DNA of 64,000 nt. Origin: Hordeum vulgare subsp. vulgare (taxonomy: Eukaryota; Streptophyta; Magnoliopsida; Poales; Poaceae). The stretch covers positions 560,624,176-560,688,175 of the forward strand of contig NC_058521.1 of the NCBI RefSeq assembly GCF_904849725.1, written 5' to 3'. Below the pieces are notes generated by a model, which was given only the letters and a program-made list of their open reading frames with translations, was not told where the DNA came from and made no database searches. Both the position numbers and the translations under genes were made by a program. Positions 21,408 through 34,121 of the stretch are shown here, piece by piece; position 1 is the first letter of the stretch; the number at the start of each line of letters is the position of its first letter.

Positions 21408-23168
21408 TGTTGGAAATATGCCCTAGAGGCAATAATAAAATGGTTATTATCATATTTCCTTGTTCATGATAATCGTCTATTGTTCATGCTATAATTGTAT
21501 TAACAGGAAACAGTAATACATGTGTAAATAAATAGATCACAATGTGTCCCTAGCAAGCCTCTAGTCAGCTAGCTCGTTAGTCAATAGATGATCATGGTTT
21601 CCTGATCATGGGCATTAGATGTCATTGATAACGGGATCACATCATTGGGAGAATGATGTGATGGACAAGACCCAATCCTAAGCATAGCACTAGATCGTAT
21701 TGTTCGTATGCTAAAGCTTTTCAAATGTCAAGTATCTTTTCCTTCGACCGTGAGATTGTGCAACTCCCGGATACCGTAGGAGTGCTTTGGGTGTATCAAA
21801 CGTCACAACGTAACTGGGTGACTATAAAGGTGCACTACGGGTACCTCCGAAAGTGTATGTTGGGTTGGTACGAATCGAGATCGGGATTTGTCACTCCGTG
21901 TGACGGAGAGGTATCTCTGGGCCCACTCGGTAGAACATCATCATGAGCTCAATGTGACTAAGGAGTTGGTCACGCGATGACGTGCTACGGAACGATTAAA
22001 GAGACTTACCGGTAACGAGATTGAACAAGGTATAGGTATACTGACGATCGAATCTCGGGCAAGTTCTATACCGACAGACAAAGGGAATCGTATACGGGAT
22101 TGATTGAATTCTTGACATCGTGGTTCATCCGATGTGATCATCGTGGAGCAAGTGGGAGCCACCATGGGTATCCAGACCCCGCTGATGGTTATTGGCCAGA
22201 GAGGTGTCTCGGTCATGTCTGCCTGTCTCCCGAACCCGTAGGGTCTACACACTTAAGGTTCGATGAGGCTAGGGTTATAGGGAATTGTTATATGAGGTTA
22301 CCGAAAGTTGTTCGGAGTACCGGATGAGATCCTGGACATCACGAGGAGCTCCGGAATGGTCCGGAGGTAAATATTGATATATAGGACGGATGATTTCGGA
22401 TACCGGAAGTGTTTCGGGCATCACCGGTAACGTACCGGGACCACCGGGACCACCGGAGGTGGCCCCGGGGGACCACCGAAGGGGGGCAACGACCCCGGGA
22501 GATAAGGTGGGCCAAGTGGGGGTGGGAACCAGCCCCTAGGTGGGCTGGTGCGCCTCCCCACTCAGTCCATAGCGCAAGGGAGAGAAAAGGGGGGGCAAAC
22601 CCTAGGCCAGGTGGGCCTAAGGCCCACCAGATGGTGCGCCACCCCCTCCTCCCCCTTCTGGCCGCCGCACCTCCCATCTGGGGGGCTGCCGCACCCCCTA
22701 GGGTGGGAACCCTAGGGGTGGCACCCCCTCTCCCCTCCCCCTATATATATCGGGCACTTTTGGCCATTGAGACACATGGTTTTTCCTCTCTCTCGGCGCA
22801 GCCCCGCTCCTCTCCCTCCTCCTCTCTGCCGGTGCTTGGCGAAGCCCTGCCGGGAGACCTCGTCTCTCCATCGACACCACGCCGTCGTGTTGCTGGAGTT
22901 CTTCCCCAACCTCTCCCTCCTCCTTGCTGGATCAAGGTGCGGGAGACGTCGTCGGGCTGCACGTGTGTTGAACGCGGAGGTGCCGTAGTTCGGCACTAGA
23001 TCGGAATCGCTGCGAGTACGACTCCATCAACCGCGTTCTAGCAACGCTTCCGCTTAGCGATCTTCAAAGGTATGAAGATGCTCTTACCCCTCTCTCGTTG
23101 CTGGTCTCTCCATAGGAAGATCTGAATATGCGTAGGAAAATTTTGAATTTATGCTACGTTACCCAACA
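21408..23168 (+). mobile_element. Copia 3' LTR
   Basis: 1761 bp, TGTTGGAAATATGCC to TACCCAACA. It contains an extra CCACCGGGA-type unit near 22441 relative to the left LTR, and a TATA run at 22742-22750. It directly abuts the interior of a Gypsy LTR at 23169. Confidence 0.92.
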
Positions 23169-24553
23169 TTTGACCCTTTTCAGAGGAGGATTTGAAACGG
23201 AGTCCAAACGGAATAAAACTTCCGAAAATATTTTTTCCGAAACACAAGAAGATCGGGAGACTTGAGAACCAAGGCAGGGGGTCCCAGGGACCCCACAAGC
23301 CCCCTAGCCGCGGCCAGGGGGGAGAACGCGCCTCCCTGGCTTGTGGGCCCCCTGGACCTCCTCTTCCCTAGGTTTTGCGCCTATATATTCCCTAAAATCC
23401 CAGAAAAAATCAGGAGATCATTGAAAGTACTTTTTCGCCGACGCAAGCTTCTGTCTCCGCAAGATCCCATCTGGGGCACATTCTGGTGTCCTGCCAGAGG
23501 GGGGATTCGGATACAGAGGGCTTCTTCATCAACACCATGACCTCTCTGATGATGCATGAGTAGTTCACCATAGACCTACGGGTCCATAGCTAGTAGCTAG
23601 ATGGCTTATTCTCTCTCTTGGATCTTCAATACAAAGTTCTCCATGATCTTCATGGAGATCTTTCCGATGTAATCTTCTTTTGCGGTGTGTTTTTCGAGAT
23701 CCGATGAATTGTGGATTTATGATCCGATTATCTATGAATCTTATTTGAGTTTCTTCTGATCTCTCTTATGCATGATTTCATATCCTTGTAATTCTCTTCG
23801 AGTTGTGGGTTTTGTTTGTCCAACTAGATCTATGATTATTGCAATGGGAGAAGTGCTTGGTTTTGGGTTCATACCGTGCGGTGACCTCACCCACTGACAG
23901 AAGGGGTAGCGAGGCACGCATCGTGTTGTTGCGATCAAGGGTAAAAAGATGGGGTTTTCATCATTGGTTTGAGATTATCCCTCTACATCATGTCATCTTG
24001 CTTAAGGCGTTACTCTGTTCGTCATGAACTCAATACACTAGATGCATGCTGGATAGCGGCCGATGTGTGGAGTAATAGTAGTAGATGCAGACAGTAATCT
24101 ACTTGTCTCCGATGTGATGCCTATATGTATGATCATTGCCTTAGATATCGTCATGACTTTGTGCGGTTCTATCAATTGCTCGACAGTAATTTGTTTACCC
24201 ACCATGATATTTGCTATTTTGAGAGAAGCCTCTAGTGAACACTATGGCCCCCGGGTCTACTCCACACCATATTTTCAGCCTTACACTCTTTCACTTCGTT
24301 TCACTTTCCGCCTTCAGATCACACTTTGCAATCAAACTTGAAGGGATTGACAACCCCTTTATAGTGTTGGGTGCAAGCTCTTTTGTGTTTGTGCAGTTAC
24401 TCTAGACTTGACGAGATTCTCCTACTGGATTGATACCTTGGTTCTCAAACTGAGGGAAATACTTACTGCTCCTGTGCTGCATCGCCCTTTCCTCTTCAAG
24501 GGAAAAACCAACGCAAGCTCAAGAGACGATAGAAGATCTTTATCGTTGTAGCA
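23169..24553 (+). mobile_element. 5' LTR of copy A, start removed
   Basis: It begins at TTTGACCC, equivalent to about base 150 of the 3' LTR, and ends GTTGTAGCA. It contains the GC-rich inverted pair CCACAAGCC / GGCTTGTGGGCC near 23290-23345 and a TATA-like CCTATATATTCCC near 23380. Confidence 0.85.
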
Positions 24554-24563
24554 GAAGAATTTC

Positions 24564-24581
24564 TGGTGCCGTTGCCGGTGA
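24564..24581 (+). promoter_or_regulatory. Primer binding site of copy A
   Basis: TGGTGCCGTTGCCGGTGA, two mismatches from the tRNA-Asp-type site TGGCGCCGTTGCCGGGGA, 10 bp after the LTR end. Confidence 0.8.
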
Positions 24582-24783
24582 GGATCAAGTCAAGAACTCA
24601 TCCAAGTAAGTGTCGCAAACTTATCTCTTGCATTTACTTTGTTTGCCAGTTGCCTCTCGTTTTCCTCTCCCCCACTTCACCAATTTGCCTTTTTCGGTTG
24701 CCTTTTTCGTTCGCCTTTTCGTTCGCCCTTTTTCTCGCTTGATCTTTGTTCGCTTGTGTGCTTGCTTGCTTGTTGAAGTCACC

Positions 24784-26865
24784 ATGAATGAAAACACCAA
24801 ACTTTGTGACTTCTCGAATACTAATAATAATGATTTTATTAGTACTCTGATTGCTACCACCACTAGTGCAGAGTCATACGAAATCAATGTCGCTTTGCTG
24901 AACCTTGTTATGAAAGAGCAATTATCTGGCCTTCCTAGTGAAGATGCCGCATCCCATCTCAATACCTTCATTGAGCTTTGAGATATGCAAAAGAAGAAAG
25001 ATGTGGATAATGATGCGATTGAATTGAAGCTTTTTTCCTTTCTCGTTGCGAGATCGCGCAAAAACTTGGTTTTCGTCTTTGCCCAAAAATAGTATCGATT
25101 CTTGGGATAAGTGCAAAGATGCTTATATATCCAAGTCTTTTCCGCCGGCTAAGATTATCTCTCTCCGTAATGATATCATGAATTTTAAGCAACTTGATCA
25201 TGAACATGTTGCACAATCTTGGGAGAGAATGAAATTGATGATTAGAAATTGTCCCGCTCATGGTTTGAGTCTATGGATGATTATACAAATCTTCTACGCT
25301 AGTTGAATTTCGCTTCTAGAAATATCTTGGACTCCGCCTCAGGTAGAACGTTCATGGAAATCACGTTAGGGGAATCCACAAAGCTCCTAGCCAATATCAT
25401 GATGAACTACTCTAAGTGGCACACTGAAAGGTCACCTACTAGTAAGAAAGTACACGCTATAGAAGAAATTAACTCGTTGAGTGCTAAGATGGATGAGTTA
25501 ATGAATTTTGTTGCTAGTAGAAGTGCTCCTTGAGATCCTAATGATATGACCTTGTCTTCTTTGATTGAGAGTAGCAACGCTAGCTTGGACGTTAATTTTG
25601 TTGGTAGGAATAATTTTGGCAACAACAATGCTTTTAGAGGAAACTATGTTCCTAGGCCTTTTCCTAGTAACTCCTCTAATAACTTTGGCAACTCCTACAA
25701 CAATACTCATGGAAATTATAATAGATTACCCTCTGATCTAGAGAGTAATATCAAAGAGTTTATCAACTCGCAAAAAAATTTCAATGCGTCCATAGAGGAA
25801 AAACTACTCAAAATTGACGATTTGGCTAAGAGCGTTGATAGAATGTCTAGTGATGTTGATGCTTTGAAAGTTAGATGTGCTCCTCCCAAGATCAATATGG
25901 ATGAAACTTTGAAAGCTATGCATGTTTGCATGATTGAGAGCAAAGAAAGAACCGCCCAAATTCGTGGTAGACATGAATGGCTTAAAAAGGCGAGTTCTCG
26001 TGATAAGAATCACGAATATCTTAAAGTGCTTGGTGTGACTCCCATTGAATCTTTGTTTTCTTGTGTCAAACCTAATGATGATGGGGCTGGATATGAATCC
26101 ACTTTGGTTGAAAAGTGCCCCAATGATTCGGAGTCCATCTATCTTGATGCTAAAAGCATTGAAAGTGAAGTAGAAGATATTAAAACTTTGAGTAGTAATG
26201 AAATTACTACTTTGGATTTCAAGAAATTCAATTATGATAGTTGCTCCTTGATTGAATGCATTTCCTTGATGCAATCCATGCTAAAATCTCCACATGCTTA
26301 TAGTCAAAACAAGGCCTTTACCGATCATATCGTCGAAGCTATGATAAAATCTCTTGAAGAGAAACTTGAATTGAAAGTCTCTATCCCTAGCAAGCTTCAT
26401 GATGAGTGGGAACCTACTATCAAAATCAAAATCAAAATCAAAAACTATAAATGCAATGCTTTGTGTGATTTGGGTGCTAGTGTTTCCGCGATTCCAAAGT
26501 CTTTATGTGATGTTCTCGGTTTTAATGAGATTGAAGACTGTTCTCTTAATTTGCATTTTGCGGATTCTACTGTCAAGAAACCCATGGGAAGGATCAATGT
26601 TGTTCTTATTATTGCAAATAGGAACTATGTACCCGTGGATTTCATTGTGCTTGACATTGATTGCAATCCTACATGCCCTATTATTCTTGGTAGACCTTTC
26701 CTAAGGACTATCGGTGCTGTCATCGATATGAAGGAAGGGAATATTAGATTTCAACTTCCTTTAAAGAAGGGCATGGAGAACTTTCCTAGAAAGAAAATAA
26801 GATTGCCTTATGAATCCATGATGAGGGCCACTTATGGTTTGACCACCAAAGACGATGATACGTGA
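24784..26865 (+). pseudogene. Gag-protease of copy A, broken
   Basis: ATG at 24784 (MNENTKLCDFSNTNNNDF). A TGA follows FIEL (24979-24981). Frameshifts flank a capsid block at 25046-25306 (DRAKTWFSSLPKNSIDSWDK, SWERMKLMIRNCP), and another TGA precedes DPNDM (about 25531). An asparagine/glycine-rich stretch (NNFGNNNAFRGNY, NNFGNSYNN) stands where a zinc knuckle would be expected. From 25546 the frame is open for 439 codons and ends in the protease: NALCDLGASVSAIPKSLCDV (D-L-G active site), FIVLDIDCNPTCPIILGRPF, RTIGAVIDMKEGNI, stop at 26865. Because the gag stops are private to this copy, the family's gag-protease was presumably one continuous frame. Confidence 0.85.
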
Positions 26866-27484
26866 TTCTATCGCCTTATGCCTAGCTAAGGGCGTTAAAC
26901 AATAGCGCTTGTTGGGAGGCAACCCAATGAATTTATTTATGTTTCTTTCTGTTTTGTTGCGTCCACACCATCATATTTCCGTTATGATTGTGTTTTTTGT
27001 GTTTATTTTGTGTTTGGGCCAAGCAAAACCTTTATGATCAGTCTTGGTAATGGTTGTTTGATCTTGCTGGAAAAAGACAGAAACTTTTTGCTCACAAGAT
27101 GATTTTTAATTTTTATTTAGAAAGAGCTTTTGAGTTGATTATTTTTTATGATGGTTGACATGCCTTTTGCCCAGGCAGTCGTAATTTTTCAGAATTTTTG
27201 AGGTACAAGAAGTATATGAGTATACAGATTGCTACAGACTGGTCTGTTTTTGACAGATTCTGTTTTTGTTGAGTTGGTTGCTTGTTTTGATGAAACTATG
27301 GTTAGTATCGGGGGCTACTAGCCACGGAAAAGTGAGAATACAGTAGCCCAACACCAATATAGATAGAATTCAAGTTTGCTATAGTACCTAAAGTGGTGGT
27401 AGTTTGTTTTCTTGTGCTAATGATATCACGAGTTTCTGTTTAAGTTTTGTGTTGTGAAGTTTTCAAGTTTTGGGTGATGTTCTC

Positions 27485-27745
27485 ATGGACAAAGAGATAA
27501 AGAGTGGAAAGAGCTCAAGCTTGGGGATGCCCAAGGCATCCCAAGCCAAATTCAAGGACACCAAAAAGCCTAAGCTTGGGGATGCCCCGGGAAGGCATCC
27601 CCTCTTTCGTCTTCAATCCATCGGTAACATTACTTGGAGCTATATTTTTATTCACCACATGATATGTGTTTTGCTTGGAGCGTCTTGTATCTTAGGAGTC
27701 TTTTATTTTTGTTGTGTCACAATCATCCTTGCTGCACACCTTTAG
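27485..27745 (+). CDS. Short conserved ORF of the non-autonomous Gypsy family, copy A
   Basis: From the ATG at 27485 the product is about 86 residues (MDKEIKSGKSSSLGMPKASQ as its start). A basic N-terminal half is followed by two hydrophobic stretches (WSYIFIHHMICVLLGASCIL and GVFYFCCVTIILAAHL) that could be membrane segments. The copy in element B (36483-36764) differs at only a handful of residues and stays open, although gag is broken in both. The same DNA carries two polypurine-tract-like motifs, so conservation could be for nucleic-acid reasons and not protein. No function is known to me. Confidence 0.4.
   Translation: MDKEIKSGKSSSLGMPKASQAKFKDTKKPKLGDAPGRHPLFRLQSIGNITWSYIFIHHMICVLLGASCILGVFYFCCVTIILAAHL
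27517..27585 (+). repeat. Two internal polypurine-tract-like motifs with hairpins, copy A
   Basis: AAGCTTGGGGATGC occurs at 27517-27530 and 27572-27585, each followed by its near complement (AAGGCATCCC), so each can fold into a stem. The same 14 bases form the tract in front of the 3' LTR at 29536-29549. Confidence 0.9.
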
Positions 27746-29535
27746 AGAGAGACACGCACTCATCGTGATTTTGCTAGAATGCTCATTGTGCTTCACTTAT
27801 ATCTTTTGAGCTAGATAATTTTGCTCTATGTGCTTCACTTAGATATTTTAGAGCACGGCGGTGTGTGACTTGGTAGTTGGCTTATGCTATGAAAGTAGTC
27901 CCAAAGATGATAGGTACCCAAAGAGGATACAAAAACCTCCATCTTCATGTGCATTGAGTAGAAAGAGAAGTTTTGATTCCTCTCAATTAGTTTTCAGGCG
28001 TCGATTTGGTAATATTAAGAGCTATGTTAGTAGGGTGTTGTGAATCTAGAAATACTTGTGTTGAAGTTAGTGATTCCCATAGCATGCACGTATGGTGAAC
28101 CGCTATGTTAGGAGGTCGGAGCATAATTGATCTATTGATTGTCATCCTTTGTGTTGAGGTCGGGATCGCGTGATGGTTAACACCTACCAACCCTTCCCCT
28201 CGGGGTATGCGTCTAGCACTTTGTTTTGATTACTAATAAAAACTTTCGCAATAAGTATGTGAGTTCTTCATGACTAATGTGATTCCATGGTATAGATGCA
28301 CTTTCACCTTCCACCATTGCTAGCCTCTCTAGTGTCGCGCAATTGTCGTCGGTACACAAACCCACCATATGCCTTCCTCAAAACAGCCACCATACCTACC
28401 TACTATGGCATTTTCATAGCCATTCCGAGATATATTGCCATGCAACTCCCACCGTTCCGTCTCATGACTTGTGCCGTCACTCTCATATTGCCATTGCATG
28501 ATCGTAAGATAGCTAGCGAGATGTTACAATGTCATACGCCAAGCTAGATCATTGCACATCCCGGTACACTGCCGGAGGCATTTCCTATAGAGTCATAATC
28601 ATTCTAAGCTTTGAGTTGTGAGTAAATAAAAGTGTGATGATCATCATTATTAGAGCATCGTCCCATGTGAGGAATATAAAAAAAAGGCCAAAGAGCCCAA
28701 AAATAAATAAATAAAAAGAAAAAGGAGGCCTAAGAGCCCAAAAAAGAGAGAGAGAGAGAAAAAGAGAGAAGGGACAATGCTACTATCTTTTCCACACTTC
28801 TGCTTCATAATAGCACCGTGTTCTTCATGATTGAGAGCTTCTTGCTATGTCACCACCATATGCTAGTGGTAATCTTCATTATATAACTTGGCTTGTATAT
28901 TCCAATGATGGGCTTCCTCAAAATTGCCCTAGGTCTTCGTGAGTAAGCAAGTTGGATGCACACCCACTAGTTCTACTTTTGAGCTTTCACACACTGATAG
29001 CTCTAGTGCATCCTTTGTATGGCAATCCCTACTCATTCACATTGATATCTATTAATGGGCATCTACATAGCCCTTTGATACGCCGAGTCAATGTGATCAT
29101 CTCTTCCTTTTTTGTCTCACAACCGCCACCACACTCTATTCCACCTACAGTGCTATATCCATGGCTCACGCTCATGTATTGCGTGATAGTTATAAAAAGT
29201 TTGAGAAAGTAAGAGTGCGAAAACAATTACTTGGCCAATACCGGGGTTGTGCATGATTTACATTAGTTGTGTGAGGATGATGGAGCATAGCCAGACTATA
29301 TGATTTTGTAGGGATAACTTTCTTTGGCCTTGTTATTTTGAAAGTTCATGATTACCTTGCTAGTTTGCTTGAAGTATTATTGTTTTCATGTCAATAGCAA
29401 ACTACTGTTTTGAATCTCACGGATCTGAACATTCATGTCACATGAAAGAAGTTGCAAAGGACAACTATGTTAGGTAGCATTCCACAACAAAAATTCATTC
29501 TTTATCACTTCCCTACTCGAGGACGAGCAGGAGTT

Positions 29536-29550
29536 AAGCTTGGGGATGCT
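29536..29550 (+). promoter_or_regulatory. Polypurine tract of copy A
   Basis: AAGCTTGGGGATGCT immediately before the LTR start at 29551; the plus-strand primer position. Confidence 0.8.
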
Positions 29551-31085
29551 TGGTACGTCTCCAAGGTATCTACAATTTTTGATGGTTTCATGCTATTATC
29601 TTGTCAAACTTTGGATGTTTTGTATGCTGTTTATATATTTTTTGGGACAAACTTATTAACTCAGTGCCAAGTGCCAGTTCCTGTTTTTTCTGCGTTTTTG
29701 AACCTTTTCATCGGAGGATTTGAAACGGAGTCCAAACAGAATAAAACTTCCGAAAAGATTTTTTCCGAAACAGAAGAAGATCGGGAGACTTGAGAACCAA
29801 GGCAGGGGGTCCCGAGGGACCCCACAAGCCCCCTAGCCGCGGCCAGGGGGGAGGTCGTGCCTCCCTGGCTTGTGGCCCCCCTGGACCTCCTCTGCCCTAG
29901 GTTTTGTGCCTATATATTCCCTAAAATCCCAGAAAAACTCAGGAGATCACCGAAAGTACTTTTCCGCCGCCGCAAGCTTCTGTCTCCGCAAGATCCCATC
30001 TGGGGCACGTTCTGGTGCCCTGCCGGAGGGGGGGTTCGGATACGGAGGGCTTCTTCATCAACACCATGACCTCACCGATGATGCGTGAGTAGTTCACCAT
30101 AGACCTACGGGTCCATAGCTAGTAGCTAGATGGCTTCTTCTCTCTCTTGGATCTTCAATACAAAGTTCTCCATGATCTTCATGGAGATCTATCCGATGTA
30201 ATCATCTTTTGCGGTGTGTTTGTCGAGATCTGATGAATTGTGGATTTATGATCAGATTATCTATGAATCTTATTTGAGTTTCTTCTGATCTCTCTTATGC
30301 ATGATTTCATATCCTTGTAATTCTCTTCGAGTTGTGGGTTTTGTTTGGCCAACTAGATCTATGATTCTTGCAATGGGAGAAGTGCTTGGTTTTGGGTTCA
30401 TACCGTGCGGTGACCTCACCCAGTGACAGAAGGGGTAGCGAGGCACGCATCGTGTTGTTGCCATCAAGGGTAAAAAGATGGGGTTTTCATCATTGGTTTG
30501 AGATTATCCCTCTACAACATGTCATCTTGCTTAAGGCGTTACTCTGTTCGTCATGAACTCAATACACTAGATGCTTGTTGGATAGCGGTCGATGTGTGGA
30601 GTAATAGTAGCAGATGCAGAAAGTATCGGTCTACTTGTCTCGGACGTGATGCCTATATGTATGATCATTGCCTTAGATATCATCATGACTTTGCGCGGTT
30701 CTATCAATTGCTCGATAGTAATTTCTTTACCCACCGTGATATTTGCTATTTTGGGAGAAGCCTCTACTGAACACTATGGCCCCCGGGTCTACACCACACC
30801 ATATTTTCAGCCTTACACTCTTTCACTTTGTTTCACTTTCCGCCTTCAGATCTCACTTTGCAATCTAACTTGAAGGGATTCACAACCCCTTTATAGCGTT
30901 GGGTGCAAGCTCTTTTGTGTTTGTGCAAGTACTCTGGACTTGACGAGATTCTCCTACTGGATTGATACCTGGGTTCTCAAACTGAGGAAAATACTTACTG
31001 CTCCTGTACTGCATCGCCCTTTCCTCTTCAAGGGAAAAACCAACGCAAGCTCAAGAGACGATAGAAGATCTCTATCGCCGTAGCA
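29551..31085 (+). mobile_element. 3' LTR of copy A
   Basis: 1535 bp, beginning TGGTACGTCTCC (family form TGATACGTCTCC) and ending CGCCGTAGCA. Its GC-rich block at about 29810-29890 carries the CCACAAGCC / GGCTTGTGGCC pair. Confidence 0.9.
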
Positions 31086-31271
31086 ATGGGTATGATCTAT
31101 TGTTTCAGCGGATTGAATAGGAAAATGGGTGGAGGATGGAGGAGATCGGAGGGAGGGGCAAAGTGAGGAAAGAAAAATGAGAGAGAGAAGACGATCCAGC
31201 GACTAAGGAGGAAGAAGGGCTCGGTCGGCCTTATCAGGGGCTCTTCGGCCTCCTGGAGGCCGATGGGTCCT
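31086..31271. other. Short spacer between the inverted Gypsy copies
   Basis: 186 bp of purine-rich sequence that ends in a CTCTTCGGCC / GGCCGATGGG repeat. The repeat resumes at 41257, showing this was one stretch split by copy B. No gene. Confidence 0.7.
31267..31271. repeat. Target site duplication of copy B, left (GTCCT)
   Basis: GTCCT before the LTR; TTCCT follows the far LTR at 41257-41261, with four of five bases equal. Confidence 0.65.
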
Positions 31272-32785
31272 TGCTACCTCTCGAGCTTGCGTTGGTTTTT
31301 CCCTTGAAGAGGAAAGGGTGATGCAGCACAGTAGCAGTAAGTATTTCCCTCAGTTTGAGAACCAAGGTATCAATCCAGTAGGAGTATCAAGATGATGCAC
31401 CAATGTACCTGCGCAAAAACAAACAAACTTGCACCCAACGCTCTAAAGGTGTTGTCAATCCCTTCACGATTATTTGCAAGGTGAAATCTGAAGGTGAAAA
31501 GTGCAACAATGTAATTTTGTGGAACTGAAAATTGGATGTGAAGTAGACCCGGGGCCATAGTTTTCACTAGAGGCTTCTCTCATGATAGCAAGTATTACGG
31601 TGGGTGAACGAATTACTGTCGAGCAATTGATAGAGTCGCGCAAATTCATGATAATATCTAAGGCAATGATCATACATATAGGCATCACGTCTGAGATAAG
31701 TAGACCGATACTTTTTGCATCTACTACTATTACTCCACACATCAACCGTTATCCAGCATGCATCTAGTGTATTGAGTTCATAACAAACAGAGTAACGCCT
31801 TAAGCAAGATGACATGATGTAGAGGGATAGATACATGCAATAGATATAAACCCCATCTTTTTACCCTTGATGGCAACAACACGATGCGTGCCTCGCTACC
31901 CCTTCTGTCACTGGGTGAGGACACCACACGGTATGAACCCAAAACCAAGCACTTCTCCCATTACAAGAATTATAGATCAAGTTGGCCAAACAAAACCCAC
32001 AACTCAAAGAGAATTACAAGGATACAAAATCTTGCATATAAGAGATCAGAGGAGACTCAAATAATAATCATAGGTAATCTGATCATAAATTCACAATTCA
32101 TCGGATCTCGACAAACACACCGCAAAAGAAGGTTACATCGGATAGATCTCCATGAAGATCATGGAGAATTTGTATTGAAGATCCAAGAGAGAGAAGAAGC
32201 CATCTAGCTACTAGATATGGACCCTAAGGTCTGTGGTGAACTACTCACGCATCATCGGAGAGGCAATGGTGTCGATGAAGAAGCCCTCCGTGTCCGAATA
32301 CCCCTCCGACAGGGCACCAGAACGGTCCCGAGATGGGATCTTGCGGAGACAGAAGCTTGCGGCGGCAGAAAAGTATTTTTGTGGCTCTCTCTGGTGGTTT
32401 TGCATTTTTAGATAATTTATAGGTGGAAGAAGTAGGTCAAAGGATCCACGTGGGGCCCACAAGCCTGGTAGGAGCGCCCCCAGGCCGCGGCTAGGGGGCT
32501 TGTGACCTCCCCCGGGGTCTTTTGCCTTGGTTCTCAAGTTCCATGCGTATCTTCTGTTATGGAAAAAATCATTCCGCGGGTTTTATTCCGTTTGGACTCC
32601 ACTTAATATTCTTCTCTGAAAAGGGTCAAAAACATGGAAAAACAGAAACTGACACTTGGTACTGAGTTAATAGGTTAGTCCCAAAAAAGATATAAAATAG
32701 CATATTCATGCATACAAAACATCCAAAGTTGACAAGATAATAGCATGGAACCATAAAAAATTATAGATACGTTGGAGACGTATCA
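31272..32785 (-). mobile_element. 3' LTR of copy B
   Basis: 1514 bp; on the minus strand TGATACGTCTCCAACG to GGTAGCA. It is nearly identical by eye to 39739-41256, so copy B is a comparatively young insertion. Confidence 0.92.
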
Positions 32786-32786
32786 A

Positions 32787-32800
32787 GCATCCCCAAGCTT
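32787..32800 (-). promoter_or_regulatory. Polypurine tract of copy B
   Basis: Minus-strand AAGCTTGGGGATGC directly before the 3' LTR. Confidence 0.8.
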
Positions 32801-34121
32801 AACTCCTGCTCGTCCTCGAGTAAGGAAGTGATAAAGACTGAATTTTTGATGTGAATGCTACCTAACATATTTGTCCTTTGTAACTTATTGCTTGTGGCAT
32901 GAACGTAAAGATCCGTAAGATTCAAAAGAATAGTTTGCTATTGACATGAAAACAATCGTACTTCAAGCATACTAGCAAAGTGATCATGAACTTTTGAAAT
33001 AACAAGGCCAAAGAAAGTTATCCCTACAAAATCATATAGTTTGGCTATGCTCCATCATCCCCACACAACAAATTTAAATCATGCACAACCCCGGTGTTGG
33101 CCAAGTAATTGTTTTCGCACTCTTACTTTCTCAAACTTTTTCAACTCTCACGCAATACATGAGCGTGAGCCATGGATATAACACTATAGGTGGAAATAGA
33201 GTGTGGTGGAGGTTGTGAGGCAAAAAGGAGGAGATGGTCACATTGACTCGGCATATCAACGGGCTATGGAGATTCCCATCAATAGATATCAATGTGAATG
33301 AGTAGGGATTACCATGCAACGGATGCACTGGAGCTATAAGTGTGTCAAAGATCAAAAGGAAAACTAGTGGGTGTGCACCCAACTTGCTTGCTCACGAAGA
33401 CCTAGGGCAATTTTGAGGAAGCCCATCATTGGAATATACAAGCCAAGTTATATAATGAAAATTCCCACTAGTATATGTAGGTGACAAAACGAGACACTCC
33501 CTGTCATGAAGAACATGGTGCTATTTGAAGCACAAGTGTGGAAAAAGATAGTAGCATTGTCCCTTCTCTCTTTTTCTCTCATTTTTTGTTTGGGCTCTTT
33601 GGCCTCTTTTTTTCATTTTTTTTGGTGGGCATCTTTGGCCTCTCTTTTTTCCCTCACATGGGACAATGCTCTAATAATGATGATCATCACACTTTTATTT
33701 ACTTACAACTCAATACTTAGAACAATGATGACTCTCTAGGAAATGCATCCGGCAGTGTACCGGGATGTGTAACGATCTAGCTTAGCGTATGACGTTGAAA
33801 CATCTTGCTAGCTATCTTACGATCATGCAATGGCAATATGAAAGTGACGGCACAAGTCATGAGACGGAATGGTGGGAGTTGCATGGCAATATATCTCGGA
33901 ATGGCTATGAAAATGCCATAATAGGTAGGTATGGTGGCTGTTTTGAGAAAGGTATATGGTGGGTTTGTGCACCGGCGAAAGTTGCGCGGCACTAGAGAGG
34001 CTAGCATTGGTGGAAGGTGAAAGTGCATCTATACCATGGACTCACATTAGTCATGAAGAACTCATATACTTATTGTGAAAGTTTTATTAGTAATCGAAAC
34101 AAAGTGCTAAACGCATACTCG

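Larger units (their letters stand above)
13575..23168 (+). mobile_element. Copia (Angela/BARE/WIS-like) tandem: partial internal - LTR - internal - LTR
   Basis: A fragment of the RNase H end (13575-14369) is followed by an LTR (14370-16119), a complete-length internal region (16120-21407) and a second LTR (21408-23168). The left fragment repeats 20606-21407 almost exactly. One LTR is therefore shared by two internal regions, the arrangement produced by unequal exchange between LTRs. The 3' LTR abuts Gypsy LTR sequence at 23169; the left target duplication is lost because the array is truncated against MULE sequence. Coding frames are broken at several points. Confidence 0.88.
26866..29535 (+). 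other. Noncoding 3' region of copy A
   Basis: It begins with a hairpin (TTGGGAGGCAACCCAA near 26914-26929) just after the protease stop. It includes the short conserved ORF at 27485-27745 and an A-rich, GAGAGA-rich stretch at about 28676-28770. It is otherwise without coding potential, and is shared in inverse order with 32801-37388 of copy B. Confidence 0.7.
23169..31085 (+). mobile_element. Non-autonomous Gypsy element, copy A
   Basis: Layout: 5' LTR lacking its first about 150 bp (23169-24553), primer site, gag-protease (24784-26865, broken), about 2.7 kb noncoding containing a short conserved ORF, polypurine tract (29536-29549), complete 3' LTR (29551-31085). No reverse transcriptase, RNase H or integrase is present, and copy B (31272-41256) has the same layout, so the lack of pol is a family trait and not a local deletion. 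The missing LTR start is where the Copia array inserted. Confidence 0.85.
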
